Positions 6,672 through 15,352 of a stretch of 29,402 nucleotides of DNA are shown here, piece by piece. Position 1 is the first letter of the stretch. The number at the start of each line of letters is the position of its first letter. Under the pieces are notes generated by a model, which searched no databases, had not been told where the DNA came from, and was given only the letters and a program-made list of their open reading frames with translations. The stretch is from NCBI GenBank assembly GCA_938036275.1, contig CALHPI010000004.1:1-29402 (forward strand). The letters are read 5' to 3'. Source of the DNA: Minisyncoccota bacterium (lineage in GTDB: Bacteria; Patescibacteriota; Minisyncoccia; UBA6257; HR35). The position numbers and the translations under genes are program-made.

Positions 6672-8303
6672 TTATTTTAACAAATTTTTTAATTCTTTCT
6701 CTTTCTTATCAATTTTCTCAACAGTTTGCCGACGCGCAAAATCATAGTCATTAAAATCAACTAAAAGATATTTAGAAACTAAAGGATAAATTTTTTGAAT
6801 AATTTTTGCTTTTTCTTGTTCAATTTGGCGATAATCGGGATGACCTTGTGCTATTGTTCTTAGTTCTGTTTCCCAAAAGAATTGTCTTAAATTTTGATAT
6901 TGAACAAATCTTATTTTATGAGCAAAACTAACAGCATATTGAGCAACATTACTATCAAATTTTTCTATTTTTTCAAAAATCTCTTCGATTCTTTTGATAG
7001 CCTCAACAAACTCTTTATCTAAATTAATCTCTTTTAATTCCAAAGGCACATAATAACCATTATAAATATTAAATTTTTGATGAAACTCGGTTTGCATCCG
7101 ATGTCTTTGCAAATCTCGCCAGGCACCAATATTAGTTACAATTTCAAACCTTAAATAAACATTCTCAAAAGCTCGAGGAACTTTATACCAACGGTATTTT
7201 CTTTCTTTTAAAATTTTTTCTAAAATCTTTTCTTTCTCGCCAAGAGATAATTTCTTAACTCTTTCAAGAATTTTGAGGAAAGGTTCTTTTAACTCTGGAT
7301 ATAAAAGACCAGCAATTATTTTATCTTCACCGTCAGCATCATATTCTAAAAGCATAACTTTTCCTTCTTTAACTATTTCTGAAGAAAATTTGATTTCTCT
7401 TAAAACCTCATTAACTTTTTGACTTCTTTCACCTAAATAGCGTCGATACTCTCTACTTTCTTCTTTTTCAATTCTTCTTAAAAAAGCAGGAATTACTTTA
7501 CTAAGCTCTTCATAAGCTCTTTTCCCTGCCCACTTTATTTCTTCGAGTTGATGTTCTAAGCAACGATTAATTAAATATTCAAATGCTTGACCATTACCAA
7601 AAAGAGCTAACTGACTTAGAGTTGAAGTTGGCAAAATACTTCTGATAACATCAAAAGTTTTTGTTTTTAGAACAATCTCTTTTTCTTGAGGATATTTTTT
7701 CTTTAAATAGTCAAAATATCTTTGAAAAAGGAAAAGGTAGGTCTCAAAAACAAAATCCATTGTTTTTTCATATTCTGATTTTAAACCAAATTTTTCAATT
7801 TCTGGAGGCGTAAAGTAAAGATAATGATCATTAACTTTTTTAGAAAAATCTATATAGCGGGTTGATTTCTCGATTGGTGCTAAACCAATTCTTTGATTTT
7901 CAATATGCTTAATAGCGATCTGGGATAGTGCTGAATAAATTAAATGGATTCCCGACATTTGCGCAATAGAATCATCGCCATACTCAGCTAACCATTTAAT
8001 ATAAAATTCCCTGGCTTTAGAATTAGCAAAAATCATCTCGGGAGGATATTGATGAAAAAAGTCAACTAAAGCTCGTAAGCTCTTACCATATTCAGTTTCT
8101 AAAAATGGTTTGACAAATTCATTTAAAAAAACTAAACGCAGATCATCTTTACTGCGACTTGTTCGTGAACACAAAGCACCAATGACTTCAGGTGGTAAAA
8201 GAAGGGCTCCATAAACTGATTTATCGAGATTAGTAAAAAATGGCTCGATTAAATATTTTTCTTCGGCGGTCAAATTTGGTTTTTCAAAAAGAATCTCTTC
8301 CAT
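6672..8303 (-). CDS. Double-domain ThyX-like (FAD-dependent thymidylate synthase family) protein
   Basis: A 543-aa protein, about twice the length of a normal ThyX (roughly 220-250 aa), made of two ThyX-like halves. The first half has the segment ending in IEKSTRY (residues 144-150), like the second part of the ThyX signature, and a closing LFGNGQAFEYLINR (234-247). The second half has an intact R-H-R at 400-402 in RDLQRHRMQTEFHQ and a closing NLRQFFWETELR (471-482). ThyX makes dTMP from dUMP with FAD and methylene-tetrahydrofolate; its signature is RHR, seven residues, Ser. Neither half keeps the whole signature, so this may be a pseudo-dimeric ThyX or a relative with another activity. It overlaps mrdA by 20 bp as last gene of the overlapping chain. 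Confidence 0.78.
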   Translation of the reverse strand: MEEILFEKPNLTAEEKYLIEPFFTNLDKSVYGALLLPPEVIGALCSRTSRSKDDLRLVFLNEFVKPFLETEYGKSLRALVDFFHQYPPEMIFANSKAREFYIKWLAEYGDDSIAQMSGIHLIYSALSQIAIKHIENQRIGLAPIEKSTRYIDFSKKVNDHYLYFTPPEIEKFGLKSEYEKTMDFVFETYLFLFQRYFDYLKKKYPQEKEIVLKTKTFDVIRSILPTSTLSQLALFGNGQAFEYLINRCLEHQLEEIKWAGKRAYEELSKVIPAFLRRIEKEESREYRRYLGERSQKVNEVLREIKFSSEIVKEGKVMLLEYDADGEDKIIAGLLYPELKEPFLKILERVKKLSLGEKEKILEKILKERKYRWYKVPRAFENVYLRFEIVTNIGAWRDLQRHRMQTEFHQKFNIYNGYYVPLELKEINLDKEFVEAIKRIEEIFEKIEKFDSNVAQYAVSFAHKIRFVQYQNLRQFFWETELRTIAQGHPDYRQIEQEKAKIIQKIYPLVSKYLLVDFNDYDFARRQTVEKIDKKEKELKNLLK

Positions 8304-10077
8304 AGTTTAATTCTAAATAAGCTTTGACAATTTCCCGATATAAAGGTAAAGTCGCAATTGAACCAAGAGGAACATCTTCAATTAAAAGAGTCATCACTAT
8401 TTCTGGTTTATCATAAGGCAAATAACCAGTAAAAATAGCATTTAATTTCTTTTTACCATAGATTTCTGGGGTTCCACTTTTACCAGCAACTGGCAAATCA
8501 TTTAAATAAGCTTTAGCTGTTCCTTGAGTCGCGGTTAGTCGCATTGCCTTTTGAATTATTTTTAAATTCTCTTCTTTAATTAAATTTTCCTTTAAAATTT
8601 TTGGTTGTCTCGCAAAGATAATTTTTCCATTTTCATCGGTAATTTTTTGAACTAGGAACGGCTGGTAAATTTTGTTGGTTGCCATAGCTGCTGTCCAAAG
8701 AGCAATTTGTAAAGGTGTAACTAAAAGATCACCTTGACCGATAGCCACATTATAAGTATCGCCTAGACGCCAAACTTTATCAAAAAGATTGCGAGCTTTT
8801 GTTTCTGGTGAAGGTAAAAATCCTTCTTTTTCACCAACAAGATCAATTCCGGACTTTTGACCTAAATTATATAACCGCCAATATTTAAGCAAACGATCAA
8901 TTCCTAAACCTTCTTTAATTGGAATCTCTTCGGAAGGATAAGGATAGCCACCACCAACAACATAGAAATAAACATTGACGGAATCAGCAATAGCTTTATA
9001 AATATCAGTCCAGCCATGAACCTTATTATCTTTAAAGACTGAATATCTTCCTGGAAAATAAGGATTGGGAATTTTAATTTCTCCACCAGCATAAATTTTT
9101 GTTTCCGGATTAACAATTTTCTCTTCTAAAGCTCCGGCAGCAACAATGAGCTTAACTGTTGAACCTGGCGCATAAAGACCGCTAATGGCGCGATTAAAAA
9201 GGGGATAATTTTTATCATTTAAAACCTGAGTTACTTTTTGAGGATTTTCTAAAAACCATTGAGGATCATAGGATGGATAAGAAATCAAAGAGATAATTTC
9301 ACCAGTATTAGGCTTTAAAGCAATAAAAGTACCACTTTGATAACCATTTTTATGAAAATAATCTGCCATTAGTTCATAGACTCTTTTTTGAAAATCAGCT
9401 TCAATGGTCAAAAACAAATTTTTGCCTGGTTGAACAGCAATTTCTTTGGTCTTTTTTAAACCATTTTTAGTTTTTTGATAAACAATCTCGCCCAAGCGAC
9501 CACCTAAATAATCCTGATAACTAAGCTCTAAGCCAGCCTGACCAACAAATTCTTCCGGATGATATTTTGAAGTTGACCCAGGAAAACCAACATAACCAAA
9601 AAGATTACCTACTTCTTGATGAGCTAAATATTTTCTTTTAAAAGAAGGAATAATTTCCATAAAGTCTGGTTTATTAGCTAAAAGATTAAGAGCTACTTCC
9701 TTAGGCAGATTCCGAACGATTAATTGATGGCCGCGATAAAAAAATCTTCCTGAAGATAATATTTCCTGAAAATTAAATTCAGTCGGAACTTTCTCTAAAT
9801 CAAGATAGACATCAAAAACTTGTTCTGAAGAAGCTAAAAGTTTGCCGTTACGATCATAGATATTGCCCCGCGGCGGAAAAGAAAAATAAACTGTTGTCTT
9901 GATATTTTCTTCGAGTTTGAGTAATTTTTCTTTTTCAAAAAATTGAAGATAAAAAAAATAAGTAGTAGCAAGTAAGACAATCACAAAAAAGATAAAAATA
10001 AAATAATTCCGACTTTTAAAATTGCTCGACTTAATTTTAGCCCCGTTTAAACTAAAGAGAATTTCTTCATCAATCAT
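8284..10077 (-). CDS. mrdA: Penicillin-binding protein 2, elongation transpeptidase (MrdA)
   Basis: A 597-aa class B penicillin-binding protein with one N-terminal membrane helix (about residues 25-43), a dimerisation domain opening with PPRGNIYDRNGKLLA (68-82), and a transpeptidase domain. Active-site motifs are S-T-V-K at 306-309 in APGSTVK, S-V-N at 366-368 and K-S-G at 533-535. It cross-links peptidoglycan during side-wall growth, normally with RodA and MreBCD. Its place immediately after mreD (ATGA overlap at 10074-10077) is the classic mre-mrd order; rodA is not in the window. Division-specific PBP3 is the main alternative, but the mre context and the N-terminal domain favour PBP2. Confidence 0.93.
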   Translation of the reverse strand: MIDEEILFSLNGAKIKSSNFKSRNYFIFIFFVIVLLATTYFFYLQFFEKEKLLKLEENIKTTVYFSFPPRGNIYDRNGKLLASSEQVFDVYLDLEKVPTEFNFQEILSSGRFFYRGHQLIVRNLPKEVALNLLANKPDFMEIIPSFKRKYLAHQEVGNLFGYVGFPGSTSKYHPEEFVGQAGLELSYQDYLGGRLGEIVYQKTKNGLKKTKEIAVQPGKNLFLTIEADFQKRVYELMADYFHKNGYQSGTFIALKPNTGEIISLISYPSYDPQWFLENPQKVTQVLNDKNYPLFNRAISGLYAPGSTVKLIVAAGALEEKIVNPETKIYAGGEIKIPNPYFPGRYSVFKDNKVHGWTDIYKAIADSVNVYFYVVGGGYPYPSEEIPIKEGLGIDRLLKYWRLYNLGQKSGIDLVGEKEGFLPSPETKARNLFDKVWRLGDTYNVAIGQGDLLVTPLQIALWTAAMATNKIYQPFLVQKITDENGKIIFARQPKILKENLIKEENLKIIQKAMRLTATQGTAKAYLNDLPVAGKSGTPEIYGKKKLNAIFTGYLPYDKPEIVMTLLIEDVPLGSIATLPLYREIVKAYLELNYGRDSF

Positions 10078-10487
10078 TTAGCCAAAAGTAAGTTTTTAAT
10101 TACCAAATAAATTATCTGAAAAATTAAATTAAAAAGAAAAATTTTAATAAAGACTTGCCAATTAATTTTAAGACTGGCTAAATAAAAAAAACTGCTAAGA
10201 AAAAAAATATTAAAAAGAATTAAAAAAAGAAGATACTGATAAAACTTGTGATAACTTAAAAATTTTTCTAAAAAGGAAAGTAGCAAAAAAGACAGTGAGG
10301 CTAAAAGCAAAAAAAATCCTAAAGGCTTGAGGAAAATTAAATCGGTCAAAAAAGAATAAACAAAAATTTTGAAATTCAATTCTTTCAGCCTATTTTTAAA
10401 AAAATCAAAAAGAAGAGGCGCGAGAAAAAAGAAAAAAGAACCGAGAATCGGTTGGAAAATAAGAATCAAGAAAAAATCAAAAATCAT
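10074..10487 (-). CDS. mreD: Rod shape-determining protein MreD
   Basis: A 137-aa, very hydrophobic protein (four to five membrane segments, rich in Phe and Leu) located exactly between mreC and mrdA. MreD is poorly conserved, so the call rests mostly on length, membrane character and gene order. It works in the elongation complex that links the cytoplasmic MreB filaments to periplasmic wall enzymes. Both ends overlap neighbours by ATGA (10484-10487 with mreC, 10074-10077 with mrdA). Confidence 0.8.
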   Translation of the reverse strand: MIFDFFLILIFQPILGSFFFFLAPLLFDFFKNRLKELNFKIFVYSFLTDLIFLKPLGFFLLLASLSFLLLSFLEKFLSYHKFYQYLLFLILFNIFFLSSFFYLASLKINWQVFIKIFLFNLIFQIIYLVIKNLLLAK

Positions 10488-11209
10488 TTTTTGATAACTA
10501 AAAAGGTTGAGCTTTCAGGATCAAAAACTGCTTTGACAATAATTTTTTGATTAAATTGATTTCGATAAATTTTGACAACTGAGCCAACAACTAAACCCGA
10601 AGGAAAAATACCTTTTTCAGTTAAAACGAAATCATTGACATTAATTTTCATTTGGGGATCGACAAAATTTACTTCTAAAAAGCCATTAGAGATTGTTTTA
10701 GCTAAACCAAGAAGATTGCCTTCAATATCCGTAACATTAAATTCTAAATTAGGGGTTTCTAAAGATTGTACCAATGAATAATTTTTAAAAACTTTGACAA
10801 TCCGACCAACTAAAAGCCAGTTTTTATCAAGAACAATCATTTCTTCAGCAATACCAGGGAAATTTTCAAGATAATAATTACCTAAGGCATCTTTCTTGAT
10901 AACTTTAACTTCTTGGAAATCGGCCTGGTATTTTTGTTGAATTTTAACAATATCTGTTTCTTTAAGACTTTTAAGGGTAAGTTTTAATTTAGCTAGTTCT
11001 TGTAAAAGTTCGTAGTATTTTTCTTTATAAATATCTTGAGAAGTAGGACGAAATCTTTTAAAAAAATCTTGAATTATTTTTTGAAAATTTAAAGACCAAG
11101 AAAAAAGCGTTTCTTCAGCTTGAGCTAAGATAGTTCGGCTACTTAATAGAAAAATCACCACCGCCAAACTGGTAATGATTAAAAAATTTTTTATTTTTTT
11201 CTTAAACAT
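10484..11209 (-). CDS. mreC: Rod shape-determining protein MreC
   Basis: A 241-aa bitopic protein: basic N-terminus, membrane helix at about residues 8-24, a coiled coil at about 62-84, and a beta-rich outer domain from about 98 to the end with repeated glycine turns (NYYLENFPG, LVGRIVKVF, GLVVGSVVKIY). MreC joins MreB filaments to the penicillin-binding proteins of the elongation machinery. It overlaps mreB1 by 8 bp (11202-11209) and mreD by 4 bp. It is somewhat shorter than E. coli MreC (about 370 aa), with a reduced C-terminal tail. Confidence 0.92.
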   Translation of the reverse strand: MFKKKIKNFLIITSLAVVIFLLSSRTILAQAEETLFSWSLNFQKIIQDFFKRFRPTSQDIYKEKYYELLQELAKLKLTLKSLKETDIVKIQQKYQADFQEVKVIKKDALGNYYLENFPGIAEEMIVLDKNWLLVGRIVKVFKNYSLVQSLETPNLEFNVTDIEGNLLGLAKTISNGFLEVNFVDPQMKINVNDFVLTEKGIFPSGLVVGSVVKIYRNQFNQKIIVKAVFDPESSTFLVIKK

Positions 11210-12218
11210 TGACTAAAAGTTTTTCGTAATGTTTAAAATCTTCCAAAATTTTACCAAGACCACGAATAACTGCATATTTTGGTTCATCAACTAAATTTAT
11301 TTTCAGTTTAGTTTCTTTTTCTAAGAAATTATCAATACCTTCAATCAATGAACCGCCGCCCGAAAGATAGATACCTAAGGAACTCACATCACCTAAAAGG
11401 TCAGGAGGAGTAAGATTAATAATATCTTTTAAAACAATAGCAATATCTTCAAGATTTTCAACGATACTTTCTCTTAAATCTTGACTGGTAAACGGATGTT
11501 CTTTAGGAAGTCCGGTTAAGACATCTCGACCTTTTAAAAGAAAACTACTGCTACCCTTAGGCAAAATCGTCCCAATTTGAATTTTAGCCTCTTCCGCTTG
11601 ACCTTCGCCAATAATTAAACCATACTTAGTTCTTAAATAATCAATAATTGATTCATTGAAAGTATCACCGCCAATCCTTAAACTTTTACCTAAAACTACA
11701 CCGCCCAAAGAAATTAAAGCAATATCTGTTGTCCCACCGCCAATATCAACAATCAAAATTCCTTTAGCTTCATCAATATCTAAATTAGCTCCTAAAGCTG
11801 CTGCCACTGGTTCTTCAACTAAATAAACTTCTTTGGCGCCAGCTCCCAGACCAACATCAATCACGCCCTTTTTCTGAACTTCAGTTAAATCTAAGGGGAT
11901 ACCAACTAAAAGTTTTGTTCCCCATAAAGAAAAATATTCTTTTTTAATTTTATTAAGAACTGCTTCTAAAAAAAATAAAGCTTCATCAAAATGAGTCACG
12001 ACGCCTCTTAAAACAGGGCGGATAACTTCAATATTTTGAGGATTACGACCAATCATTTTTTTTGCTTCTTCACCAAGAGCTATAATAGTTCGGTTTCTTT
12101 TGTTTAAAGCAATCACTGTTGGCAATTCTTGCCAAATACCAATTTCTTTAAGATAAACCTTAGTTACTGAAGTTCCCAGATCAATAGCTATCCATAAATT
12201 ACTTTTGATTTTAATCAT
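11202..12218 (-). CDS. mreB: Rod shape-determining protein MreB, copy 1 (mreBCD copy)
   Basis: A 338-aa bacterial actin. Nucleotide-site motifs are intact: phosphate 1 AIDLGTSVTKVYL near the start, the connecting VEEPVAAALGA, phosphate 2 VDIGGGTTDIALISLGG, and the adenosine motif LSGGGSLIEGI near the end. A frame beginning 8 codons earlier (12242) exists, but the ATG at 12218 is preferred: it shares a base with the proS stop (TAATG) and yields a normal MreB N-terminus. It is the copy coupled to mreC, mreD and mrdA and so likely scaffolds the elongation complex. A second, diverged copy heads the same gene chain at 16121-17134. Confidence 0.95.
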   Translation of the reverse strand: MIKIKSNLWIAIDLGTSVTKVYLKEIGIWQELPTVIALNKRNRTIIALGEEAKKMIGRNPQNIEVIRPVLRGVVTHFDEALFFLEAVLNKIKKEYFSLWGTKLLVGIPLDLTEVQKKGVIDVGLGAGAKEVYLVEEPVAAALGANLDIDEAKGILIVDIGGGTTDIALISLGGVVLGKSLRIGGDTFNESIIDYLRTKYGLIIGEGQAEEAKIQIGTILPKGSSSFLLKGRDVLTGLPKEHPFTSQDLRESIVENLEDIAIVLKDIINLTPPDLLGDVSSLGIYLSGGGSLIEGIDNFLEKETKLKINLVDEPKYAVIRGLGKILEDFKHYEKLLVNV

Positions 12219-13642
12219 TAATAACTTTGAGCAAAAAGCCATTCATTTTTAGCTTTGCGACCACAATAAATACATTTGTATTTCTTGCTTCTTGTTTCTT
12301 GAATCTTGTTTCTTGAATCTTGAATTGGCAAACATCTTGTTGTTGCTTTTGTTTCTTCTTTTATTTTAGCCTCACATTTTTTATTTTCACACCAAAAAGC
12401 TTTCAGAAAACCTCTTTTAGTGGCAAGAATTTTTTTAAATTCATCATAAGAACTAACACTAAATGTATTATTAAGAGTGAATCTTTTTGATTTTTCTAAA
12501 AGATTATCCTCTATTTCTTTAAAAATATTGTCTAAATTATTTTTTAACTCTTCTTTGGTTAAGGAAAATCTTTGTTGATTATCGCGACGATAAATAGTTA
12601 ATTTTTTAGTTAGTCTTTCTTTTTCACCAATTTCAATCCTTAAAGGCACACCTTTTAATTCCCAAAAATTAAATTTATAACCGGGAGTTTTTGAACTAAC
12701 ATCAAAATAAGATTCGGGAATTTCTTTTTGAATTTCTTGAGCGAAATTATTAATTTTCTTTTTATTTGCTCGACCATAGATAGGAACAATTACTGCTTGA
12801 TAAGGTGAAACTTTTGGTGGTAAAACTAAACCATGATCATCGCCATGGAGAGCAATAACAGCTCCTAAAGCTCGAGTTGTTATACCCCAAGAAGTTTGCC
12901 AAACATATTTTAATTTTTTATCTTGATCCTGAAAGCGAATATTAAAAACTTTAGAAAAATTTTGACCTAAATCATGAGAGGTGCAACCTTGCAAAGCTTT
13001 ACCATCAGGAAGCAAAATTTCATAAGTATAAGTTGCTAACGCACCAGCAAATTTTTCTGATTCAGATTTTTTACCAGCAAAACCATAAATTCCTAAAACA
13101 TTTTGATAAATTTCTTCATACATCTTTAAAACTTTTAAAACAAAATCTATAGACTCCTTATGATCGCGATGAGCTGTATGTCCCTCTTGCCATAAAAATT
13201 CAGTATTTCTTAGAAAAGGAAAGGGTCTTTTTTCCCAGCGAATCACATTGGTCCATTGATTAATCAAAAAAGGTAGATCGCGATAAGATTTTATCCATTT
13301 AGCAAAATAAAGATACATGATTGTTTCTGAAGTTGGCCGGACAACGAGTTTTTCCTGAAGCTCCTCACCACCAGCATAAGTAACCACGGCAACTTCAGGA
13401 GTAAAACCTTCAAAATGTTCTTTTTCTTTTCTTAACAAACTCTCAGGAATAAAAATCGGAAAATAAACATTTTGAACACCCAATTTTTTAATTTCGTTAT
13501 CAACCAGGGACTGAAGTTTTTCCCAAATTCGATAAACATAAGGTTTAAAAATGATTGTTCCCTTAACTGGACCATAATCAATTAAATCAGCTTTGATAAT
13601 AGTCTCTAAATACCACTCCGAAAAATTTTTTTCCTTAATCAT
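12218..13642 (-). CDS. proS: Prolyl-tRNA synthetase, short archaeal/eukaryotic-type (ProS type 3)
   Basis: A 474-aa class II synthetase that charges tRNA-Pro. Type 3 features are clear: GTIIFKPYVYRIWE (motif 1 region), VRPTSETIMYLYF and INQWTNVIRWEKRPFPFLRN (motif 2), LHGDDHGLVLPPKV (motif 3), and a C-terminal zinc module (WCENKKC, RCLPI, KCIYCGR) ending in the conserved terminal Tyr. It lacks the inserted editing domain of the long E. coli type. Between the zinc cysteines lies an odd stretch, DSRNKIQETRSKK, encoded by a short tandem DNA repeat (12282-12328). It is coupled to rseP by ATGA and to mreB1 by TAATG. Confidence 0.95.
   Translation of the reverse strand: MIKEKNFSEWYLETIIKADLIDYGPVKGTIIFKPYVYRIWEKLQSLVDNEIKKLGVQNVYFPIFIPESLLRKEKEHFEGFTPEVAVVTYAGGEELQEKLVVRPTSETIMYLYFAKWIKSYRDLPFLINQWTNVIRWEKRPFPFLRNTEFLWQEGHTAHRDHKESIDFVLKVLKMYEEIYQNVLGIYGFAGKKSESEKFAGALATYTYEILLPDGKALQGCTSHDLGQNFSKVFNIRFQDQDKKLKYVWQTSWGITTRALGAVIALHGDDHGLVLPPKVSPYQAVIVPIYGRANKKKINNFAQEIQKEIPESYFDVSSKTPGYKFNFWELKGVPLRIEIGEKERLTKKLTIYRRDNQQRFSLTKEELKNNLDNIFKEIEDNLLEKSKRFTLNNTFSVSSYDEFKKILATKRGFLKAFWCENKKCEAKIKEETKATTRCLPIQDSRNKIQETRSKKYKCIYCGRKAKNEWLFAQSY
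12282..12328. repeat. Short tandem repeat inside the 3' end of proS (14-nt unit TTTCTTGAATCTTG)
   Basis: Two perfect 14-nt copies lie at 12295-12308 and 12309-12322, preceded by a degenerate copy (from 12282) and followed by a partial one. In the proS frame it encodes DSRNKIQETRSKK between the zinc cysteines. The core TTCTTGAATCT recurs at 19140-19150 and 29023-29033, just past the infB and rplW stops. Confidence 0.8.
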
Positions 13643-14655
13643 GGTTTTAAAAGTTGTAAAATATCTTTTAAACTAACGACTAAAAGTAAAAAGAGAAGAA
13701 AGATAAAACCAAGACGATGGATAATTTCCTCTTGGCGATAATCTAATTTTTTACCAAAAATTTCCAAAAGAATAAATAAAGCTCGACTACCATCCAGAGC
13801 TGGGAAAGGTAGAAAATTAATAAAAGCTAAATTTAAAGAAAGGACACCGAGAAAGTAAAATAAATAACCCCAACCGAAATTTTTAAAATAATCAAATAAA
13901 TTATAAATTCCAATCGGACCAATTATTTCTAAATTAACTTTTTCCTGGCGCCAAAGACTTTTTATTAGTTCGACAAAACCCAAAATTATTTTTTTAAAAT
14001 TCTCAAAGGTTTTATTAAAAGCTAAAAGAAAATTATGTGGGAATTTTTCCTTTTTCGAAGTAAAATTGGCTAAATAAATTCCAGCTGGAATTTTAACTTG
14101 TTGAGTCAAAATTTGTCCTTGACGAGAAACAATATATTCTATTTCTTGACCCTGATTTGCTTTTAAAAACTGCGAAAGTTCTTGGAGATTTTTAAACTTA
14201 TATTCCTGACCCTTAAATCTAACAGCTAGAATTTCATCACCGATCTGAAATTTTTGTGCCACTTCGGAATTTCTTTTAACAAAACCACTAACAAAAATTT
14301 TTTGACTTTCAACGGGATAACCTAAAGATAGACTAAACACAAAAAGAAAATAGGCTAACAGAATATTAAATAAAACTCCTGCGGAAACAATTAATAATTT
14401 TCTTTTTGGTGATAAATACAAAAAACCGGCTAAATCATTAGGATTATCTTCGCCTTTTAATTTAACAAAACCACCAAATAAAATGATACCAATTGAATAA
14501 ACAGTTTCTTTAATTCTTCGCGAAAAAATTCTTGGTGGAAAACCTACCGAAAACTCTTCAACGATGGCTCCTAATTTCTTGGCAGCTAAAAAATGACCAA
14601 TTTCATGAGCAACAATCAATAAGCTTAAAAAGAATAAAAATAAAACGATTGTCAT
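13639..14655 (-). CDS. rseP: RIP metalloprotease, RseP/MmpA (site-2 protease family)
   Basis: A 338-aa intramembrane zinc protease. It has the metal motif H-E-I-G-H at 17-21 in the first membrane helix, the FGGFVKLKGED segment (60-70) that follows in this family, one PDZ domain (about 117-200), and the third metal ligand in NFLPFPALDG (280-289). RseP cleaves membrane-bound regulators and leftover signal peptides. The single PDZ domain is shorter than the two of E. coli RseP, as in Gram-positive homologues. It sits in the common frr-rseP-proS order known from other bacteria (frr, dxr, cdsA, rseP, proS with the middle genes missing), coupled on both sides by ATGA. Confidence 0.95.
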   Translation of the reverse strand: MTIVLFLFFLSLLIVAHEIGHFLAAKKLGAIVEEFSVGFPPRIFSRRIKETVYSIGIILFGGFVKLKGEDNPNDLAGFLYLSPKRKLLIVSAGVLFNILLAYFLFVFSLSLGYPVESQKIFVSGFVKRNSEVAQKFQIGDEILAVRFKGQEYKFKNLQELSQFLKANQGQEIEYIVSRQGQILTQQVKIPAGIYLANFTSKKEKFPHNFLLAFNKTFENFKKIILGFVELIKSLWRQEKVNLEIIGPIGIYNLFDYFKNFGWGYLFYFLGVLSLNLAFINFLPFPALDGSRALFILLEIFGKKLDYRQEEIIHRLGFIFLLFLLLVVSLKDILQLLKP

Positions 14656-15194
14656 CCGAGAATTTCTTTTTCTTTTTGACTGAAAATCTTCTCGACCTCT
14701 TCATTAAACTCTTGGACAGCTTTATCTAAGTTCTCTTTAGTTTTGTAAAAATTATCTTCAGAAATTTTTTTAGCTTCCTTTTGTTGTTTTAATTCTTTCA
14801 AAAAATCATCACGTAAAAGTCTGGCTTTGATCCTCATTTCTTCTTTAAGAGATGTTAAAGATTTTAAAATTTCTTTTTTCAACTCTTCGGTTAAAGGAGG
14901 AAATTTAATCACCAGACTATTTTTTTCTTTTATTAAAGTAAAGGTTTGTTTTCTTTGACTAAGCGATTTTTCAATTTCCGCTAACGAACTTTGATCATAA
15001 GGATCAAAACGAAAGGTTAAAGGATCAAGCTGGGATAAAAAACCCAAGGATTTTAAGGTAAAATCCTGATTATAAATTTCGACTCTTAGATTTTCTAAAA
15101 AACTTAAAGAAAGGCGATGACCGCGAATCGCTTTGATTTTTTCCTCAAGTTCATTTTTAATTTTTTGTAAATTTTTTTTAAAATCCTCAATCAT
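14652..15194 (-). CDS. frr: Ribosome recycling factor
   Basis: A 180-aa protein, close to the normal 185. It shows the alternating domain pattern of RRF: an N-terminal helix with RGHRLSLSFLENLRVEIY (residues 24-41), a beta domain in the middle (DPLTFRFDPYDQ and LVIKFPPLTEELKKE), and two long C-terminal helices (KEEMRIKARLLRDDFLK). RRF with EF-G splits post-termination ribosomes. The usual conserved N-terminal Arg-Thr-Gly-Arg-Ala stretch is replaced by IRGHRLSLS, so the sequence is diverged. It overlaps the 53-aa membrane protein and rseP by ATGA at both ends. Confidence 0.9.
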   Translation of the reverse strand: MIEDFKKNLQKIKNELEEKIKAIRGHRLSLSFLENLRVEIYNQDFTLKSLGFLSQLDPLTFRFDPYDQSSLAEIEKSLSQRKQTFTLIKEKNSLVIKFPPLTEELKKEILKSLTSLKEEMRIKARLLRDDFLKELKQQKEAKKISEDNFYKTKENLDKAVQEFNEEVEKIFSQKEKEILG

Positions 15195-15352
15195 TTTAAG
15201 TTTAAAATTTTATAAAGATACCGACTAAAATCAAACTTCGGTTTAGTTTGAGCTAAACTTAATAAAAAATCTGTTTCAAATAGAAATGCTAAAAAATAAA
15301 CTAGAACTAAGATCAAAATAATTTTTTTTAAAGTTTGCCAAGCATTATCCAT
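15191..15352 (-). CDS. 53-aa single-span membrane protein of unknown function
   Basis: A short frame between holB and frr. The ATG at 15352 overlaps the holB stop by 8 bp and the TGA overlaps the frr ATG (ATGA, 15191-15194), so both junctions follow the coupling style of the chain. The protein has a short N-terminus (MDNAWQTLKK), one hydrophobic helix at about residues 11-26, and a tail with several aromatic and basic residues ending in YLYKILNLK. It resembles no family I know. Without it there would be a 150-bp gap in a chain that otherwise has none, which supports a real gene. Confidence 0.65.
   Translation of the reverse strand: MDNAWQTLKKIILILVLVYFLAFLFETDFLLSLAQTKPKFDFSRYLYKILNLK

Noticed and set aside
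8904-9116. Minus-strand 70-codon frame inside mrdA
   Set aside because: Out-of-frame reading of the conserved transpeptidase domain; no start signal.
10572-10781. Plus-strand frame inside mreC
   Set aside because: Antisense to the MreC beta domain with no family resemblance.
14532-14729. Plus-strand frame across the rseP-frr junction
   Set aside because: Antisense to two well-supported genes and compositionally unlike a protein.
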